The position numbers and the translations under genes are program-made. Below, piece after piece: positions 35,101 to 44,985 of a DNA stretch of 64,000 nt. The notes under the pieces are model-generated. The model was given only the letters and a program-made list of their open reading frames with translations, made no database searches and was not told where the DNA came from. Source of the DNA: Eumeta japonica (taxonomy: Eukaryota > Arthropoda > Insecta > Lepidoptera > Psychidae); the NCBI GenBank assembly GCA_005406025.1, contig BGZK01001410.1, forward strand, positions 62,001-126,000. The letters run 5' to 3'. Position 1 is the stretch's first letter, and the number at the start of each line of letters is the position of its first letter.

Positions 35101-38100
35101 CGTCCGGCGATAAAGACACATCGACATATCATGTCCGATAAAAAAGACATGTCAAGAAATTACGACCGGCGATAAAGACACATCGACATATCATGTCCGG
35201 CAAAAAAGACATGTCGACGAATTATGTCTGACGATAAAAACACGTCGACATATCATATCCGATAAAAAAAGACATGTCGACAAATTACGTCCGGCGATAA
35301 AGACACATCGACATATGTCCGGCAAAAAAGACATGTCGACAAATTACGTCCGGCGATAAAGACACATCGACATATCATGTCCGATAAAAAAGACATGTCG
35401 ACAAATTACGTCTGGCGATAAAGACACATCGATATATCATGTCCGGCAAAAAAAACATATCCACGAATTATGTCCGACGATAAAAACACGTCGATATATC
35501 ATATCCGATAAAAAGACATGTCGACAAATTACGTCCGGCGATAAAGACACATCGACATATGTCCGGCAAAAAAGACACGTCGACATATCACCGTACGTCC
35601 GACAATAATGTACTGGCGTTCCGACTTCAAGTACCTGCACCCTGACGGCGTGTTCGTGCCGCCTCTTCATGTCGTCGATGTGGTGCGCGATGGCGGTCAT
35701 CTGGCGCAGCGCCGCCTCCGTGTCGCGGCACGACTTCAGTTTCACCACTTTCTGCGCATGAAAATAACAAAAAGTTATTTTATATGTCGACATAGAACGG
35801 GGATGGAGAGCTTATGGGAGGGAATGACTGATATAAGTTCCCACAGTTGTTCTTTTAAAGACTTAATTATAACAAGCAATCTAATGGTGACGATTAATAA
35901 ATTGAACCTAAATATATATTTTTTTTAAATTTAGATGACTAGTTTGAATAAATGTAGTGTCTTTTCTCAGACAAGAGAAAAGACACCGTATACAGGCGTA
36001 GATCTAAACAGACCTGCAGCAACAGGTGATATTTCAATATCCTCTGCACCGGCTTCAACAGATACGACGCCAGGGGCAGCCTGTGCTCTAGGGCCGTCTG
36101 CCTGTCCCGGAGCAGCCGCGAGGTGTGCGCGCCGGCCGCCAGCTCGGCCAGTCTCGCCATGGTGCCGGGGTAGCCGGTGCAGTACGAGGTGTACACGCCG
36201 AAGCCGTCCGTGTTGAGCACGAAGCAGCGGGCTATGCAGGCCGCGTCCAATTGGCACGTGTTCAGTTCTGCGCATAACGACCTGGAAAATGTATGGTTTC
36301 TCGTCAATATCTCGTAGGAAACCATGCGTCAAACAAATACCTGTGTAAATGTGTAATGTTGTTGTATACTATATATTATGGTAGTACTATATATACTAGA
36401 ATAGGACGGATGATGAAAAGATGACCAAATCGACAACTAAATGAGCGAAACCGCGATCAAAATGTAGTTATGATGAGATTTAAATATTATTCTGGGTACG
36501 ACTTTAGACTAACGACAAGAAAGATGAAAAAGAACGAAAATATATATATATGTATATATCAATCGACGACAACATCTATTACAAGGTGTTTGTCTGTCGG
36601 AATTTACGTTTCATTATCGGCTCAGCCGGTCTCAAAAGCCTGTCATTAAACACTAAAAAACTAGTTCAATCGCAACTTGCAAGGTTAAAAACGAAACGGC
36701 ATAGATTATAAAAAAAAAAAAAAAACTAAACTATTATAAAATGCAACATTCAAAAGTCGTGTGTCTTCATAACATATATCAATTATAGGCAAAGTTATGT
36801 TTTAAAAGTTGATAATTATATATTATTCAGATTCTTTGATTTGATTATTATCTGCTCTCTTAATAATATCGATATTTTATCGTGAATTCGTAACGCCTGT
36901 CACTTCGTTATTTTTGGGTGTTGCAAATAAGATACAAAATGTAGGTGAAATATTGATATGTTTAAATTTTGTTTCATTTTTTTATTTAAATATCTCTACG
37001 ATCCGTATTTTTCTAACATTCCGTACAAAAAATTAATAATGGATAGTATAAGGTACTGTTTCGTCACATGTTTTCGTTATATTTAAAAAAGGAATAAAAC
37101 AAAAAAAAAAAAATTGTTCTAATTTGAAAATATCGTATAAATATTTGACCACCTTACTCGACCTTAAAATAAATTATGACCTCGATTACGATAAGCAAGA
37201 TTTAAAACAACACCAACGGCGGTTTGCACCAAAAGTGAGAAAGCATTTCGTAAACTTAAAGTTTTCAGTAAAACAGATAATCTGACAAATCTTACGTTTT
37301 ACGTTTACGAATCACGTCTTCCACTTTTGGTGCAACCCGCCGTTGATATTCCGAGACGCAACATGACGGGCCGAAGCATAAAAAGAAAATTACCAAAAGT
37401 CTAATATATTTACAACATGTTTTAATGATACAATAACGAATGCAATCCGAAACGCACCCTGCTCGATATCATTTCATAAAATTGCCGTTGCGTCCGTCCT
37501 CTTCATTCGTTACGAACGTTTTGCGTCTTTCAAAAGATTAGCACCTCTCGACTGTCGCTCGATCATAATTTATGATTTTCCTTTATATGCTTATGCGGAA
37601 ATTCGTGACGTCACCCAGTTTTATGCCATTTCCCAGGTAACAAATTGTCTACTCAGTTTTGCTGTCTTAGTATTTTGGCTAGCTTTGGCTCGAATGGAGT
37701 TTGAGAAACGCCTTTGAACGGCAACCGCATATAAATACCACTATGTCTTCATCAACTCCTACGTCATAGATCGCTAGTTGACACTGAAATACGGCAAGAG
37801 AACGTCCACAAACATATGTGCGTGCGTGTGTATATATACATATATATATATATGAAAATGAGGTAATTGAACAAGGAGTTTAGTCTGTTTATATCAGACG
37901 GCAAACATGAAGAAATATTGAAAGGAGTACGGGTACGAGTAAGTGCACAGAATAAAGTAAATGGCTATTCATAATAGGGTTCTAATCCCTATGCTTATGT
38001 ATACGGTAAAGAAAGTTGGACATTGCAAAAGAAAAATGAAAGCATAATCAATGCGGTGGAGATGCGATCTCTACGTAATATGGGACGAGTGTCTCTGAAA

Positions 38101-41100
38101 GATAGATGTAGGAGCAGTGATGTCAGAGCGCTGTGGTTTGAAATAAGATGTCGTGACTAGAGTAGAAAACGTTATGTTGCGGTAGTGTGGCCAGATGGAA
38201 AGGACGAATGAAAGTAGAACGACAAAACAAGTCTATATAGCGGGTGTATGTGATGGAAAGATCGGCAAGGGTTGCCCTAAATTCTATACAAACCATAATG
38301 GTGGCGTAATAAAAAAGGGTCAAATTGTAAGTATTCGAAACCGACGAGTTTGTATAAAAAGCTTGATGGGATATTAGCCAAGCAAGAAACATATGTAACG
38401 ATCGTATTATATAGAAATCTGTAATCTCTGGTAGCCTTCCAGGGAAAAATATGAGATTTAGTAATAATAATAAAATCAATAACAATAACCACAGACAGAA
38501 ACTTCTCTTTAAGTCACATGTAGGAATCGATATCATGCAATAGCCCATAATACAGAAGTGAGTATAGTGAAGGCCATATTAACACTCAACAGATTTCCTC
38601 CAAATATAAGACTCTTTCTCCGCTAATCTTTCAAATAGATTTATGACGGTCGTAAATGTAAATGTATCTCGTGCTTTGAACGTACATCACTAAAACCGAA
38701 GATCTTATTTCATAGCCTATTAAACTCTATAAACTCTGCGGGGACGTGTTCGAACGCCGTCGTTCCTGCATCGACATTAACAGCGGCGCGCTACAAACTC
38801 TCATTTGCAATAGTTAACTGTTAAAGTTGAAAACTAAACATGACAAAATATCGGCAAATTTAGAGATATCGGCATCTGTGACATTAGACTAATGTCACAG
38901 ATGCCGATATCTTTAAGGTTAACTAAGTCAAGTGCCCATTGTGAACTAAAAACAGAGTATTCTGACGTGTTTAGTTTTTAACTTTAATAGTGAACAATTA
39001 ATTAATTCAAATGAGAGTTTGAAACATGCCAAAAATGTATAATGGGCGTGAGCGTTCGGCGATCGGGTGTACCTCAAGGCGCTAGTTCCGGTCTTCCAAT
39101 GTATGAGTTCCTTTTATTCACTGATCGAAGCATTGACAAATCAAGAAAATGTAGGTACACGTATGCAGATTTAAAATTAACAGTTTCGATAAAATCTTAT
39201 ACTCCATCAATTTTAATTTATACAACATAAAAACAAAAGTCGCCGTGTTTTCCTACCTTTTATGATGTATTTTTTATGGATTGGTTTGAACGAGGTTAAT
39301 GTGTTTGTAAGTCTCACGTGTATATGTAAATATATTTTGTCGTGGCGTTCTGAGATCGAAGAGCATTTAGCGGGTGCCATGCTTCGTATGTACACCGACA
39401 GAATTGTCACCACTTCGCAACTGTCACTGAAGGTGTGACAATACCGAAAATTGAATATGGCGGCTATTAGATGCCATATAAAAAAATAAATAAAACATAA
39501 TGAACCCTGTCGACTTTGGAACCGTCCATAGGTTTATTCAAAATAATTTTTTCAAACCATTCTTCATTATAAAAAACTATTTAAAATCTTAAGGCATTAA
39601 ATTTATGTGTATATAACATGTTCAACTCTTTCCATTTTTAAACAGTGTATGAAAAATAGAAGAAAATCAAAATCTTTACCTAGAATACTATGCTAAAAAA
39701 CATCTGAAATAAAATGAGCTGGACAGATTTCTAACCACAAATTGTAAAGGCATAGGCGATCTAATTACCTATGCAGTTGGTTTATATTTTAAACAAATAT
39801 AAACCAACAAATATATACCATTTTGTGTATACGAAACTGGCCGTGGAAAACTACGACTTTCCTTAGCAGCCATGCGCATGTGGTCCAAGACTCACCAGGC
39901 GTCTAAACGGATAAGTGTCAGCGATTTAGATCACCGAAATCTACTTCTTAATCGTCACAATATTGACTTACTCTGTAGAACGATGTTATTACAAGGCTGT
40001 TCTTTTTCTACCAATAACTGAAAATTGTTATACACGTATGTAAGCATTATAGATGGTTTCCTATTGCGTCTTCAATCGAATCGGACCAATAGCTGAAATA
40101 GTAGCCATACAACGGTTTCACTGAGAACTTTCCTTTCCTTTTTTTTTTTGTTAAATCTTCTCTTGTTCAACTCTTCTTTCTCGTTCCAAAAGCCAACGAA
40201 CTCCACAGATCCGTCCGGATCAGCGTGATGTCCATTGCATTTTATACCTCCATAAAAGCACGAGATCAATGCCGCGCCCGATGCGGCCGCGGTCGTAAAC
40301 TTCTTCATTATTGCGTGTGCTCAGTGCCCGTACAGCGTTTGCGCACTTAATGCACACGACTTCTCTTACATTGCAGAGTTTTTAATGAAACCTGGGTCGT
40401 TACTGCAACGCAGTTTGGAAGCTTCGTATATATGCGCTGTTATGGCAACTTTTGTCGTCCCTAATTTTACTATTCGCAATTATTGATGAAGAAGATTCGT
40501 CGGAGCTTTGCGCTGTTTCTGCTAAAGGAGGCGATGATCTGTTCTTTGCTCTGCGGAAATGTCACAGCTGCTTCGCGTGTCTGATCCTCAATAATAGTTT
40601 CAGACAATACGTTATTGCCGTTATAGCGGATTGTGTGGGTATCCTTCTGCGATCTTTTTATTTAGCTTTGAAGGATTTCTATTTTAAGTTTTTCACGTTG
40701 CTCCAGGGCTGGTCGAAAATTTGCCAACGACCGTCGACGCCGATGCTATCACCACGTCCGGAACAGAGGTCCCGACGTGGTTTCTGAGGCACGGGGCGCG
40801 GTTTATTACAAGTTTAAACTCTCATCAGCCATCTGCCAATGCTCGGAACTCGTACCCGACAATAATTTCTAATTCGCAGATAGCGCGTTGACCAACCGGG
40901 TCATCACTCTCTATGTACCGTTTAGTCTTGTGTAGTCAATCTATTTTGAGTTCTACTGAGGAGTGCTAAATTTCGCCCAAATTGTTACACGCAACTGACG
41001 CAATGTCGTTCCGTAAATCATCATCACAGAGCCAGGATAAGCGTGGGCGTGCATCAAATTCTGAACGTGGGTGATTCTAGATGAAGTTCATACGGGATCT

Positions 41101-44100
41101 ATTAATTCTAATTGGTAGTTTCGTTTTTTCGTGATATGACTGATATATAATATTATTTACATTAAACTATTTATATTAAATGTTGCAATTACGATATGTA
41201 TTGAGTATTTATTCTAAATTATTAACGTAAATTGAAAATAAAAAATTTGAAAATGACTTTTAAAACAAATTGATCTATCGATGTTTTGTTTAGGTACACG
41301 TTAGTACTATACCTCTTCATAGTATTTGTCATTATGATTGATACAGATTTTCACTTAAAAACAAAAATCCCAAGTAGTCGTAGTAGCGTAACTTAGATAT
41401 ATTTGTTGTTTTGAACTAATTTTAGACGGCTACCAATTAAAAATCTATCGGTTAATCCTAAGTAACGTCTCGTCAGTCACCACGCCTTCTTATAATGATG
41501 TCTGACGGACGAAAGACATAACCGCCGTTTTTCCGCACAAAGGATTCGAATGAGATGCGACATTAAAAAAAAACATTTGTGCATTATTCGGCAGCGATAT
41601 TTGGGATTCAATACTTCTATGAAGAAGTAACATCTGTTCCAAAATTTACAACATTATTCCTTTCACCGCTTAAAATTTACGGGTCTGTGATATGTTAATT
41701 ATTAGAGTTATTGTAAATTTTAAAATCATCACGTATTGTAATGTGCCACGTGATCCATTAAATCAACAGCAAGTGTGGAAATTGAATTCGAGCGTCGTAT
41801 CCCAATTGAAAATATTTGATTGCCCCATATTATAGATTAATAGAGCTATGAGTCTTTCTCTCTCTTTTCCTGTCTCTCCTGTTATAGATTACAAGAGACA
41901 CGTCACGTTCTTTTTTTTTAATATTTTACAATCCATATCCGATAATTTCACAATATGTTGACACACTATTATTCTAAAAGTATAGGTGAAAATTGTACAA
42001 CCCTAGACGTGAAAGCATTGCGCATATCCCGGCTTAAAACTTTTAGGGTTGTTCCCGGTATCGATCAATGGTTCATTGCAAACAGAGGGAATTATCGAGT
42101 TTTGACGTGGCGCGCGTGCGGGGGCGTTACCAAAAAAAAAACTCCCTAACCTTTCTAGCCCTTACAACACCTATTATTTTAAGACCCTGCATTCGGAGCA
42201 GGACCGGACGAGAACATTGCAATATTCATAGGTTTGTGTGGTGTTCATCGATGCAGTAATCAAGTTTTTGCCTTGAAGAATAATCTATATCAACTATATT
42301 TATACACATAATAATTATTGTAGAAAAGCTATGCTGTGGTCAATTTGACGGCGGTGCCCACCTACTTCCTGGTGGATTGCATGCTCGTTTGCCCTATAAA
42401 ACTGCTATAAAAAATTTAGCACTGTGAAGCCATCTCACCTGTAAATTGAAAATATTTTCCAAAACTAATTGTGGGCAATGTAGGAAATTTAAAAATACCA
42501 TGACACTTTTAAAAACTTTGTCTCTCTGTTTGTTTGAGTACGCTGATAGCCAAAATAACTAAACGTATTTTCAGAGATTTTCATTGACAACGTGAGCGTA
42601 GCTTAGGCCCACACGTAGGCTTTATTTCATAAAATTCGGTTCACGGAAAATAACTTTGTTTTTAAAAATAACTTGTATGCGTACGAAATCACAGGCAGAT
42701 CAAGCATAGAAATATATAGAAAGTGTGTTGGTTCCCGTCCTATCTTATCCTCAGTTGTATCCCTAGAAGCTATATTTCTTCAATTTGACGTTAAATGCCA
42801 ATATATGAACAAACTTTGTTTCGACGGAGCACGGCATAGAGAGGGAACTGTGAGTAAAACGATAAAATTTACTCTTCGGATATCTTCGAATCTCCATAAA
42901 ACCTAGTTAGAGATGGTAAGGTCTAAACGATTGACATGACGTTAGCCCTTAACGTTTGCCTTCCTGAGCATGGAGATAAATGTGACTTAACCGGGTTAAG
43001 GTATAATCATCCATCAGACTCCCTACGCTAGTTGACATAGTTTAGGTATGTCGAAACGCAGCTACGACCACCTCAATACATCTTTCTACCACATCAAGCA
43101 CGATTAATTCTGACAGCAATCTGCAATCATCAGCTAGGAAATTAATGGCTAATTCAAATCGAATAGAATTTTAATCACAAAATGACCACCGCTCATTGTC
43201 CTTTCATAACTGTGGTTATCCAAAGCTCCATGAACTTATTTAACTATACGCGCTTTTTCAGCAACTCGCCAGTTCGATGTCAAAGCCTCTAATTTCGTAA
43301 CATAAAAATAGTAGGGCAGTATGTCTAAGTAATTGGGCAAGTATAATAACGCTGATAAATGGCTGATAAGCAAGGTTTATTGGACAAACTAGGAACCGAA
43401 ACGATCGAAGCATGCAGTAAGTACAGTCAACTATTTTAAAAATGACAAGATTTAAAGTTCTTTGAGAAACTAATTTTTAACATTCAGTATGATTTAGTAT
43501 CGGGATTCGAATCGAAGACGAAAATTCATTTAAAACTCAAGGGGGCGCATCCGCATGCGGTGTTAGTCGAGTTTAGTGAAAGTTGATCTTCGAATCCGAC
43601 CCTGTGGCGCTCCCGCGCCGCCACTAGCGCCATATGGCGTCTCTCTACTTCTATAGGGATCGCTAGTTTCTATTGAGATTTATTCAATTTACATCCGGAT
43701 TATTTGTTGATGCTTAAGGATATAAAATATTCGAATTATCAAAGGTCACTCCACCTGTGTAAAGAAAGTGTGCGTGCATGTGCGTACAAGGTATATAGTG
43801 CTGTGACTGTATGCCTGTGTGTCTGTATGTCTATGTGTCTATACGTGTTTCTACGTATGTGTATATGTGAGAGAAATATTACAATCGCGTTATATACATA
43901 TTTGACCTTGGCCTAGATACCCTGTTCTCGTTCATCGATATCACAATTTTTATGCCTGAAAAAGTAACAAAGAGACACGCAGAAAGAGTTACTTTCGCAT
44001 TTACGATATCGATACGGAAAATGGTATTACTTAACGTCGGCCGAAACAAATGAATTAATGTCAAATATAACTATTACCATACCTATTACTATAACTATAC

Positions 44101-44281
44101 GACTATTACTAGAGCTATTACTATAACTATTGAATAGGTAGTTCATAATGTGTAATGTCGATAAGATCAGTAGCGAAGCTACTTACTTATTGAAAGCGTA
44201 AATATCTTCTATGTTGTTGAACAACTCCGTCAGTTCTTCTTGCGAGAACCGGTCGTCTTGCCGCCACACCTCCAAGTAACC
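21609..44281 (-). CDS. PLEKHG1/2/3-type Rho guanine-nucleotide exchange factor (8 exons, N terminus missing)
   Basis: Exons: 44187-44281, 36014-36281, 35635-35751, 33643-33722, 32191-32296, 29666-29809, 29047-29128 and 21609-26191. All junctions are GT/AG and in phase, giving 1824 codons plus stop. Residues are counted from the first visible codon. DH domain (about 1-150): [11 protein letters not shown], the DH signature [20 protein letters not shown], then [13 protein letters not shown]. Linker and PH domain (about 161-270): [31 protein letters not shown], the W of [10 protein letters not shown]. After it comes [10 protein letters not shown], a linker known from this family, and a tail of about 1500 residues. 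The family loads GTP on Rho-type GTPases at membrane and actin. The first DH helix exon is absent from the window. Which of PLEKHG1, 2 or 3 is closest cannot be decided. Confidence 0.85.
26653..26685. repeat. perfect 14-base inverted repeat
   Basis: CACCAATTTGATTG (26653-26666) and CAATCAAATTGGTG (26672-26685) are exact reverse complements around a 5-base loop, within the minus-strand intron. Confidence 0.6.
28396..28731. other. unidentified GC-richer open segment in PLEKHG-like intron
   Basis: The plus strand is open for 111 codons and the minus strand for 60, in a stretch with more CG dinucleotides than its flanks. No domain, splice context or repeat family recognised. It could be a retroelement piece, a pseudogene fragment or an alternative exon. 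The GEF reading frame skips it cleanly. Confidence 0.25.
28780..28920 (+). mobile_element. decayed repeat fragment
   Basis: TCTGTCTGTCTGTTACATTT, then GCGCCTAAACCACTGCACCA and TTTTTATGAAATTTGGCA match a very common non-coding lepidopteran repeat layout (from memory). No ends can be defined. Confidence 0.4.
29047..29128 (-). CDS. PLEKHG-like exon G (post-PH helix)
   Basis: The acceptor is ATCCTTTAG|GTC, phase 0. It encodes [20 protein letters not shown] and then LGQNKTD, matching the post-PH helix (xILENxxAxIPxxAxQ) of the family. The donor G|GTAAGT is strong. It joins in phase to 26191, skipping the exon-like segment at 28396-28731. Confidence 0.83.
29666..29809 (-). CDS. PLEKHG-like exon F (PH domain, C-terminal half)
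   Basis: The acceptor is TTTTCCCAG|TGT, phase 0. It encodes [20 protein letters not shown], then [16 protein letters not shown] and [11 protein letters not shown]. The tryptophan is the invariant PH C-terminal helix residue. The donor is AGG|GTCAGT, phase 0. Confidence 0.87.
29932..29962. repeat. perfect 13-base inverted repeat
   Basis: AGTATTTGATGAC (29932-29944) and GTCATCAAATACT (29950-29962) pair exactly around a 5-base loop. Confidence 0.6.
31190..31345 (+). mobile_element. LINE 3' tail fragment
   Basis: It shares the layout GGCATATTAAA...CCAAATTTTAAGCA...GTGGTCTCCGCCTGCCC...GCGTGAG with fragments at 38230-38450, 48112-48305 and 49245-49450. The order matches the 3' end of a lepidopteran non-LTR retrotransposon that I recognise from memory. 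Non-coding. Confidence 0.45.
32191..32296 (-). CDS. PLEKHG-like exon E (PH domain)
   Basis: The acceptor CCCCCTCAG| is followed by A, completing arginine. It encodes [20 protein letters not shown] and then [27 protein letters not shown] is the PH strand 3-4 signature. The donor is ATG|GTTAGT, phase 0. Confidence 0.87.
32297..33642. other. intron between PLEKHG-like exons D and E
   Basis: About 1.35 kb, AT-rich. No gene, repeat or site could be supported. Confidence 0.6.
33643..33722 (-). CDS. PLEKHG-like exon D (DH-PH linker)
   Basis: The acceptor is TTTCCAATTGCAG|GAG, phase 0. It encodes [20 protein letters not shown] and then CAEGTF, a linker and first PH strand strongly conserved in PLEKHG proteins. 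The donor is TTTAG|GTATCT, leaving AG. Confidence 0.88.
33769..35608. repeat. intron-filling minisatellite, 62-bp monomer with nested 31-bp and about 122-bp periodicity
   Basis: About 29 monomers of 59-63 bp, counted from the spacing of GACATGTCGA (33799, 33861, 33923, 33982, 34044 and on). Two monomer types alternate for much of the array: ACGTCCGGCGATAAAGACAC and ATGTCCGACGATAAAAACAC. Each monomer is itself two diverged halves of about 31 bp, both with a T run, a CCGGAC-like core and TGTCGA[T/C][A/G]TGTC on the minus strand. The left edge begins with an inverted copy, TTTGTCGGACAT (33769-33780) against ATGTCCGACAAA (33784-33795). The array occupies nearly the whole intron 33723-35634. Confidence 0.9.
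35635..35751 (-). CDS. PLEKHG-like exon C (end of DH)
   Basis: The acceptor is TCATGCGCAG|AAA, phase 0. It encodes [20 protein letters not shown] and then [19 protein letters not shown], the last DH helices. The donor is CAG|GTACTT, phase 0. The minisatellite that fills the next intron starts 26 bases beyond the exon. Confidence 0.88.
36014..36281 (-). CDS. PLEKHG-like exon B (DH core)
   Basis: The acceptor is TTTTCCAG|G, completing a lysine codon. It encodes [20 protein letters not shown] and the DH signature [20 protein letters not shown]. The donor is CTGCAG|GTCTGT, phase 0. It is very GC-rich, so other frames also stay open across it, but only this one carries the domain. Confidence 0.9.
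37213..37345. mobile_element. small MITE-like element with about 45-bp inverted repeats
   Basis: The left end ACGGCGGTTTGCACCAAAAG and the right end CTTTTGGTGCAACCCGCCGT are near-perfect reverse complements. Similarity continues through TTCGTAAAC inside. About 130 bp, non-coding, most of its length paired, as expected for a MITE. Confidence 0.6.
37855..38450 (+). mobile_element. degenerate non-LTR retrotransposon (3' part of RT region and tail)
   Basis: Broken plus-strand frames spell the C-terminal region of a lepidopteran LINE reverse transcriptase: VLIPMLMYT, then [26 protein letters not shown] and TTKQVY, followed by the 3' tail (GGTTGCCCTAAATTCT..., GACGAGTTTGTATAAAAAGC). Multiple stops and frame changes. 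It lies in the DH intron on the strand opposite to the gene. Confidence 0.6.
38797..39022. mobile_element. foldback (MITE-like) element of about 226 bp with a 23-base perfect core
   Basis: Outer arms CAAACTCTCATTTG (38797-38810) and CAAATGAGAGTTTG (39009-39022). Further in, GTTGAAAACTAAACA pairs with TGTTTAGTTTTTAAC. At the centre, a perfect 23-base arm (38864-38886, starting AGATATCGGCATCTGTGACA) and its complement (38890-38912) surround a 3-base loop. No coding capacity. Confidence 0.65.
39042..39125 (+). mobile_element. short reverse-transcriptase motif fragment
   Basis: The plus frame reads [13 protein letters not shown] and then FLLFTD, resembling the SGVPQG...F.L(Y/F)xxD motif of non-LTR reverse transcriptases. 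Only about 28 codons, without context, so it could be chance. Confidence 0.35.
39776..39808. repeat. perfect 14-base inverted repeat
   Basis: GTTGGTTTATATTT (39776-39789) and AAATATAAACCAAC (39795-39808) around a 5-base loop. Confidence 0.6.
42500..42660 (+). mobile_element. decayed repeat fragment
   Basis: TTTGTCTCTCTGTTTGTTTG, then AACTAAACGTATTTTCAGAG and CATAAAATTCGGTTCACGG resemble the non-coding end of a widespread lepidopteran repeat (from memory). Borders unclear. Confidence 0.3.
44187..44281 (-). CDS. PLEKHG-like exon A (DH domain, helix 1-2 region)
   Basis: The acceptor is AATCTTTCCAG|GGT, phase 0. It encodes [20 protein letters not shown] and then [11 protein letters not shown]. 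The donor AA|GTAAGT is strong and leaves two bases. The NIEDIYAFN motif is typical of PLEKHG DH domains. The preceding exon (the segment around E--Y--DL) was not found upstream to 64000. Confidence 0.8.
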
Positions 44282-44884
44282 CTGGAAAGATTTAGATATA
44301 GATTTTAAGAAATGACCGACAGTTTAGAGCGTTTTTCTACAAACCTGAAATATTTTTCCGGTTTCATAGCGAAACCGGTAAGAAGAAACTGTTACAACTT
44401 TATTGATGACGGGCATTGTCACCACGCGCGGTACGTCTAAGCGGAACGTTCTTTGACGCCATACCGAAACGGAATCTAATACCACCTCTAACTGCAAAAC
44501 TAGTATTGTAATATTCGGCAATACAGGCAGAGACGTTAACGTTGTTTACCGCTCTTGATATTGCTGTGTCAGGTTTGGGGTATTTCTGAATCCTCGATAA
44601 ATGAGCGAAATTGTCTTAAACTTGAAACGAGAGTGCGATAACAGTTTATGTTGAATAAAAATTATTTATTGCTTCCATACCGACCCAATGTGGGTCGGTG
44701 GTAGCTTATAATGATCCTTCTCATCGATGATCATCTCCTGGTGTGACGAGTTAATGCGTCCTTCAAGGAAAATACTCCGTTACAGGTTGCCAGAATTATT
44801 ATGGCGCACGAAAGCTGGAGATGGAAAACGTTAAACACGTAAGATATATATAGAGTCGACATCTTCTGTCCCTATCGCTCGTGT

Positions 44885-44985
44885 ACCAGGTCTTTCGATT
44901 TGCCAACGGTCAGGCTTCGAATTCCATACCTTTCCGTTCGTAGGCATCGAGCTGACCGCTCGAGCGCCCACGCTCTCGACATTAA
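44885..44985 (-). mobile_element. possible tRNA-derived SINE fragment
   Basis: The minus strand has GAGCGGTCAGCTCGATGCC followed, about 30 bases on, by GGAATTCGAAGCC. This roughly matches pol III A and B boxes in order. No tail or second copy found, so it may be chance. Confidence 0.2.

Larger units (their letters stand above)
36282..44186. other. large intron inside the DH domain
   Basis: About 7.9 kb. It contains a MITE-like foldback (37213-37345), a dead LINE (37855-38450), a foldback element (38797-39022), an RT-motif fragment (about 39042-39125), a 14-base hairpin (39776-39808), unassigned open segments (40072-40308 and 40452-40787) and a decayed repeat (42500-42660). No exon of the host gene was found in it. 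Confidence 0.6.

Noticed and set aside
33770..35141. Plus-strand open frames with repeated RQ/STYHVR text in the minisatellite
   Set aside because: A by-product of stop-poor repeat units. The monomer length is not a multiple of three and frames break after about one to two units, so no real repeat protein.
33769..35608. Array considered as CRISPR or telomere-like
   Set aside because: No unique spacers of constant size between identical repeats, and the unit bears no resemblance to TTAGG. It sits inside a eukaryotic intron.
35967..36332. 121-codon minus-strand open frame overlapping exon B
   Set aside because: Shadow of the GC-rich DH exon in another frame. Arg/Ala/Gly-rich text with no domain, while the in-phase frame carries the DH signature.
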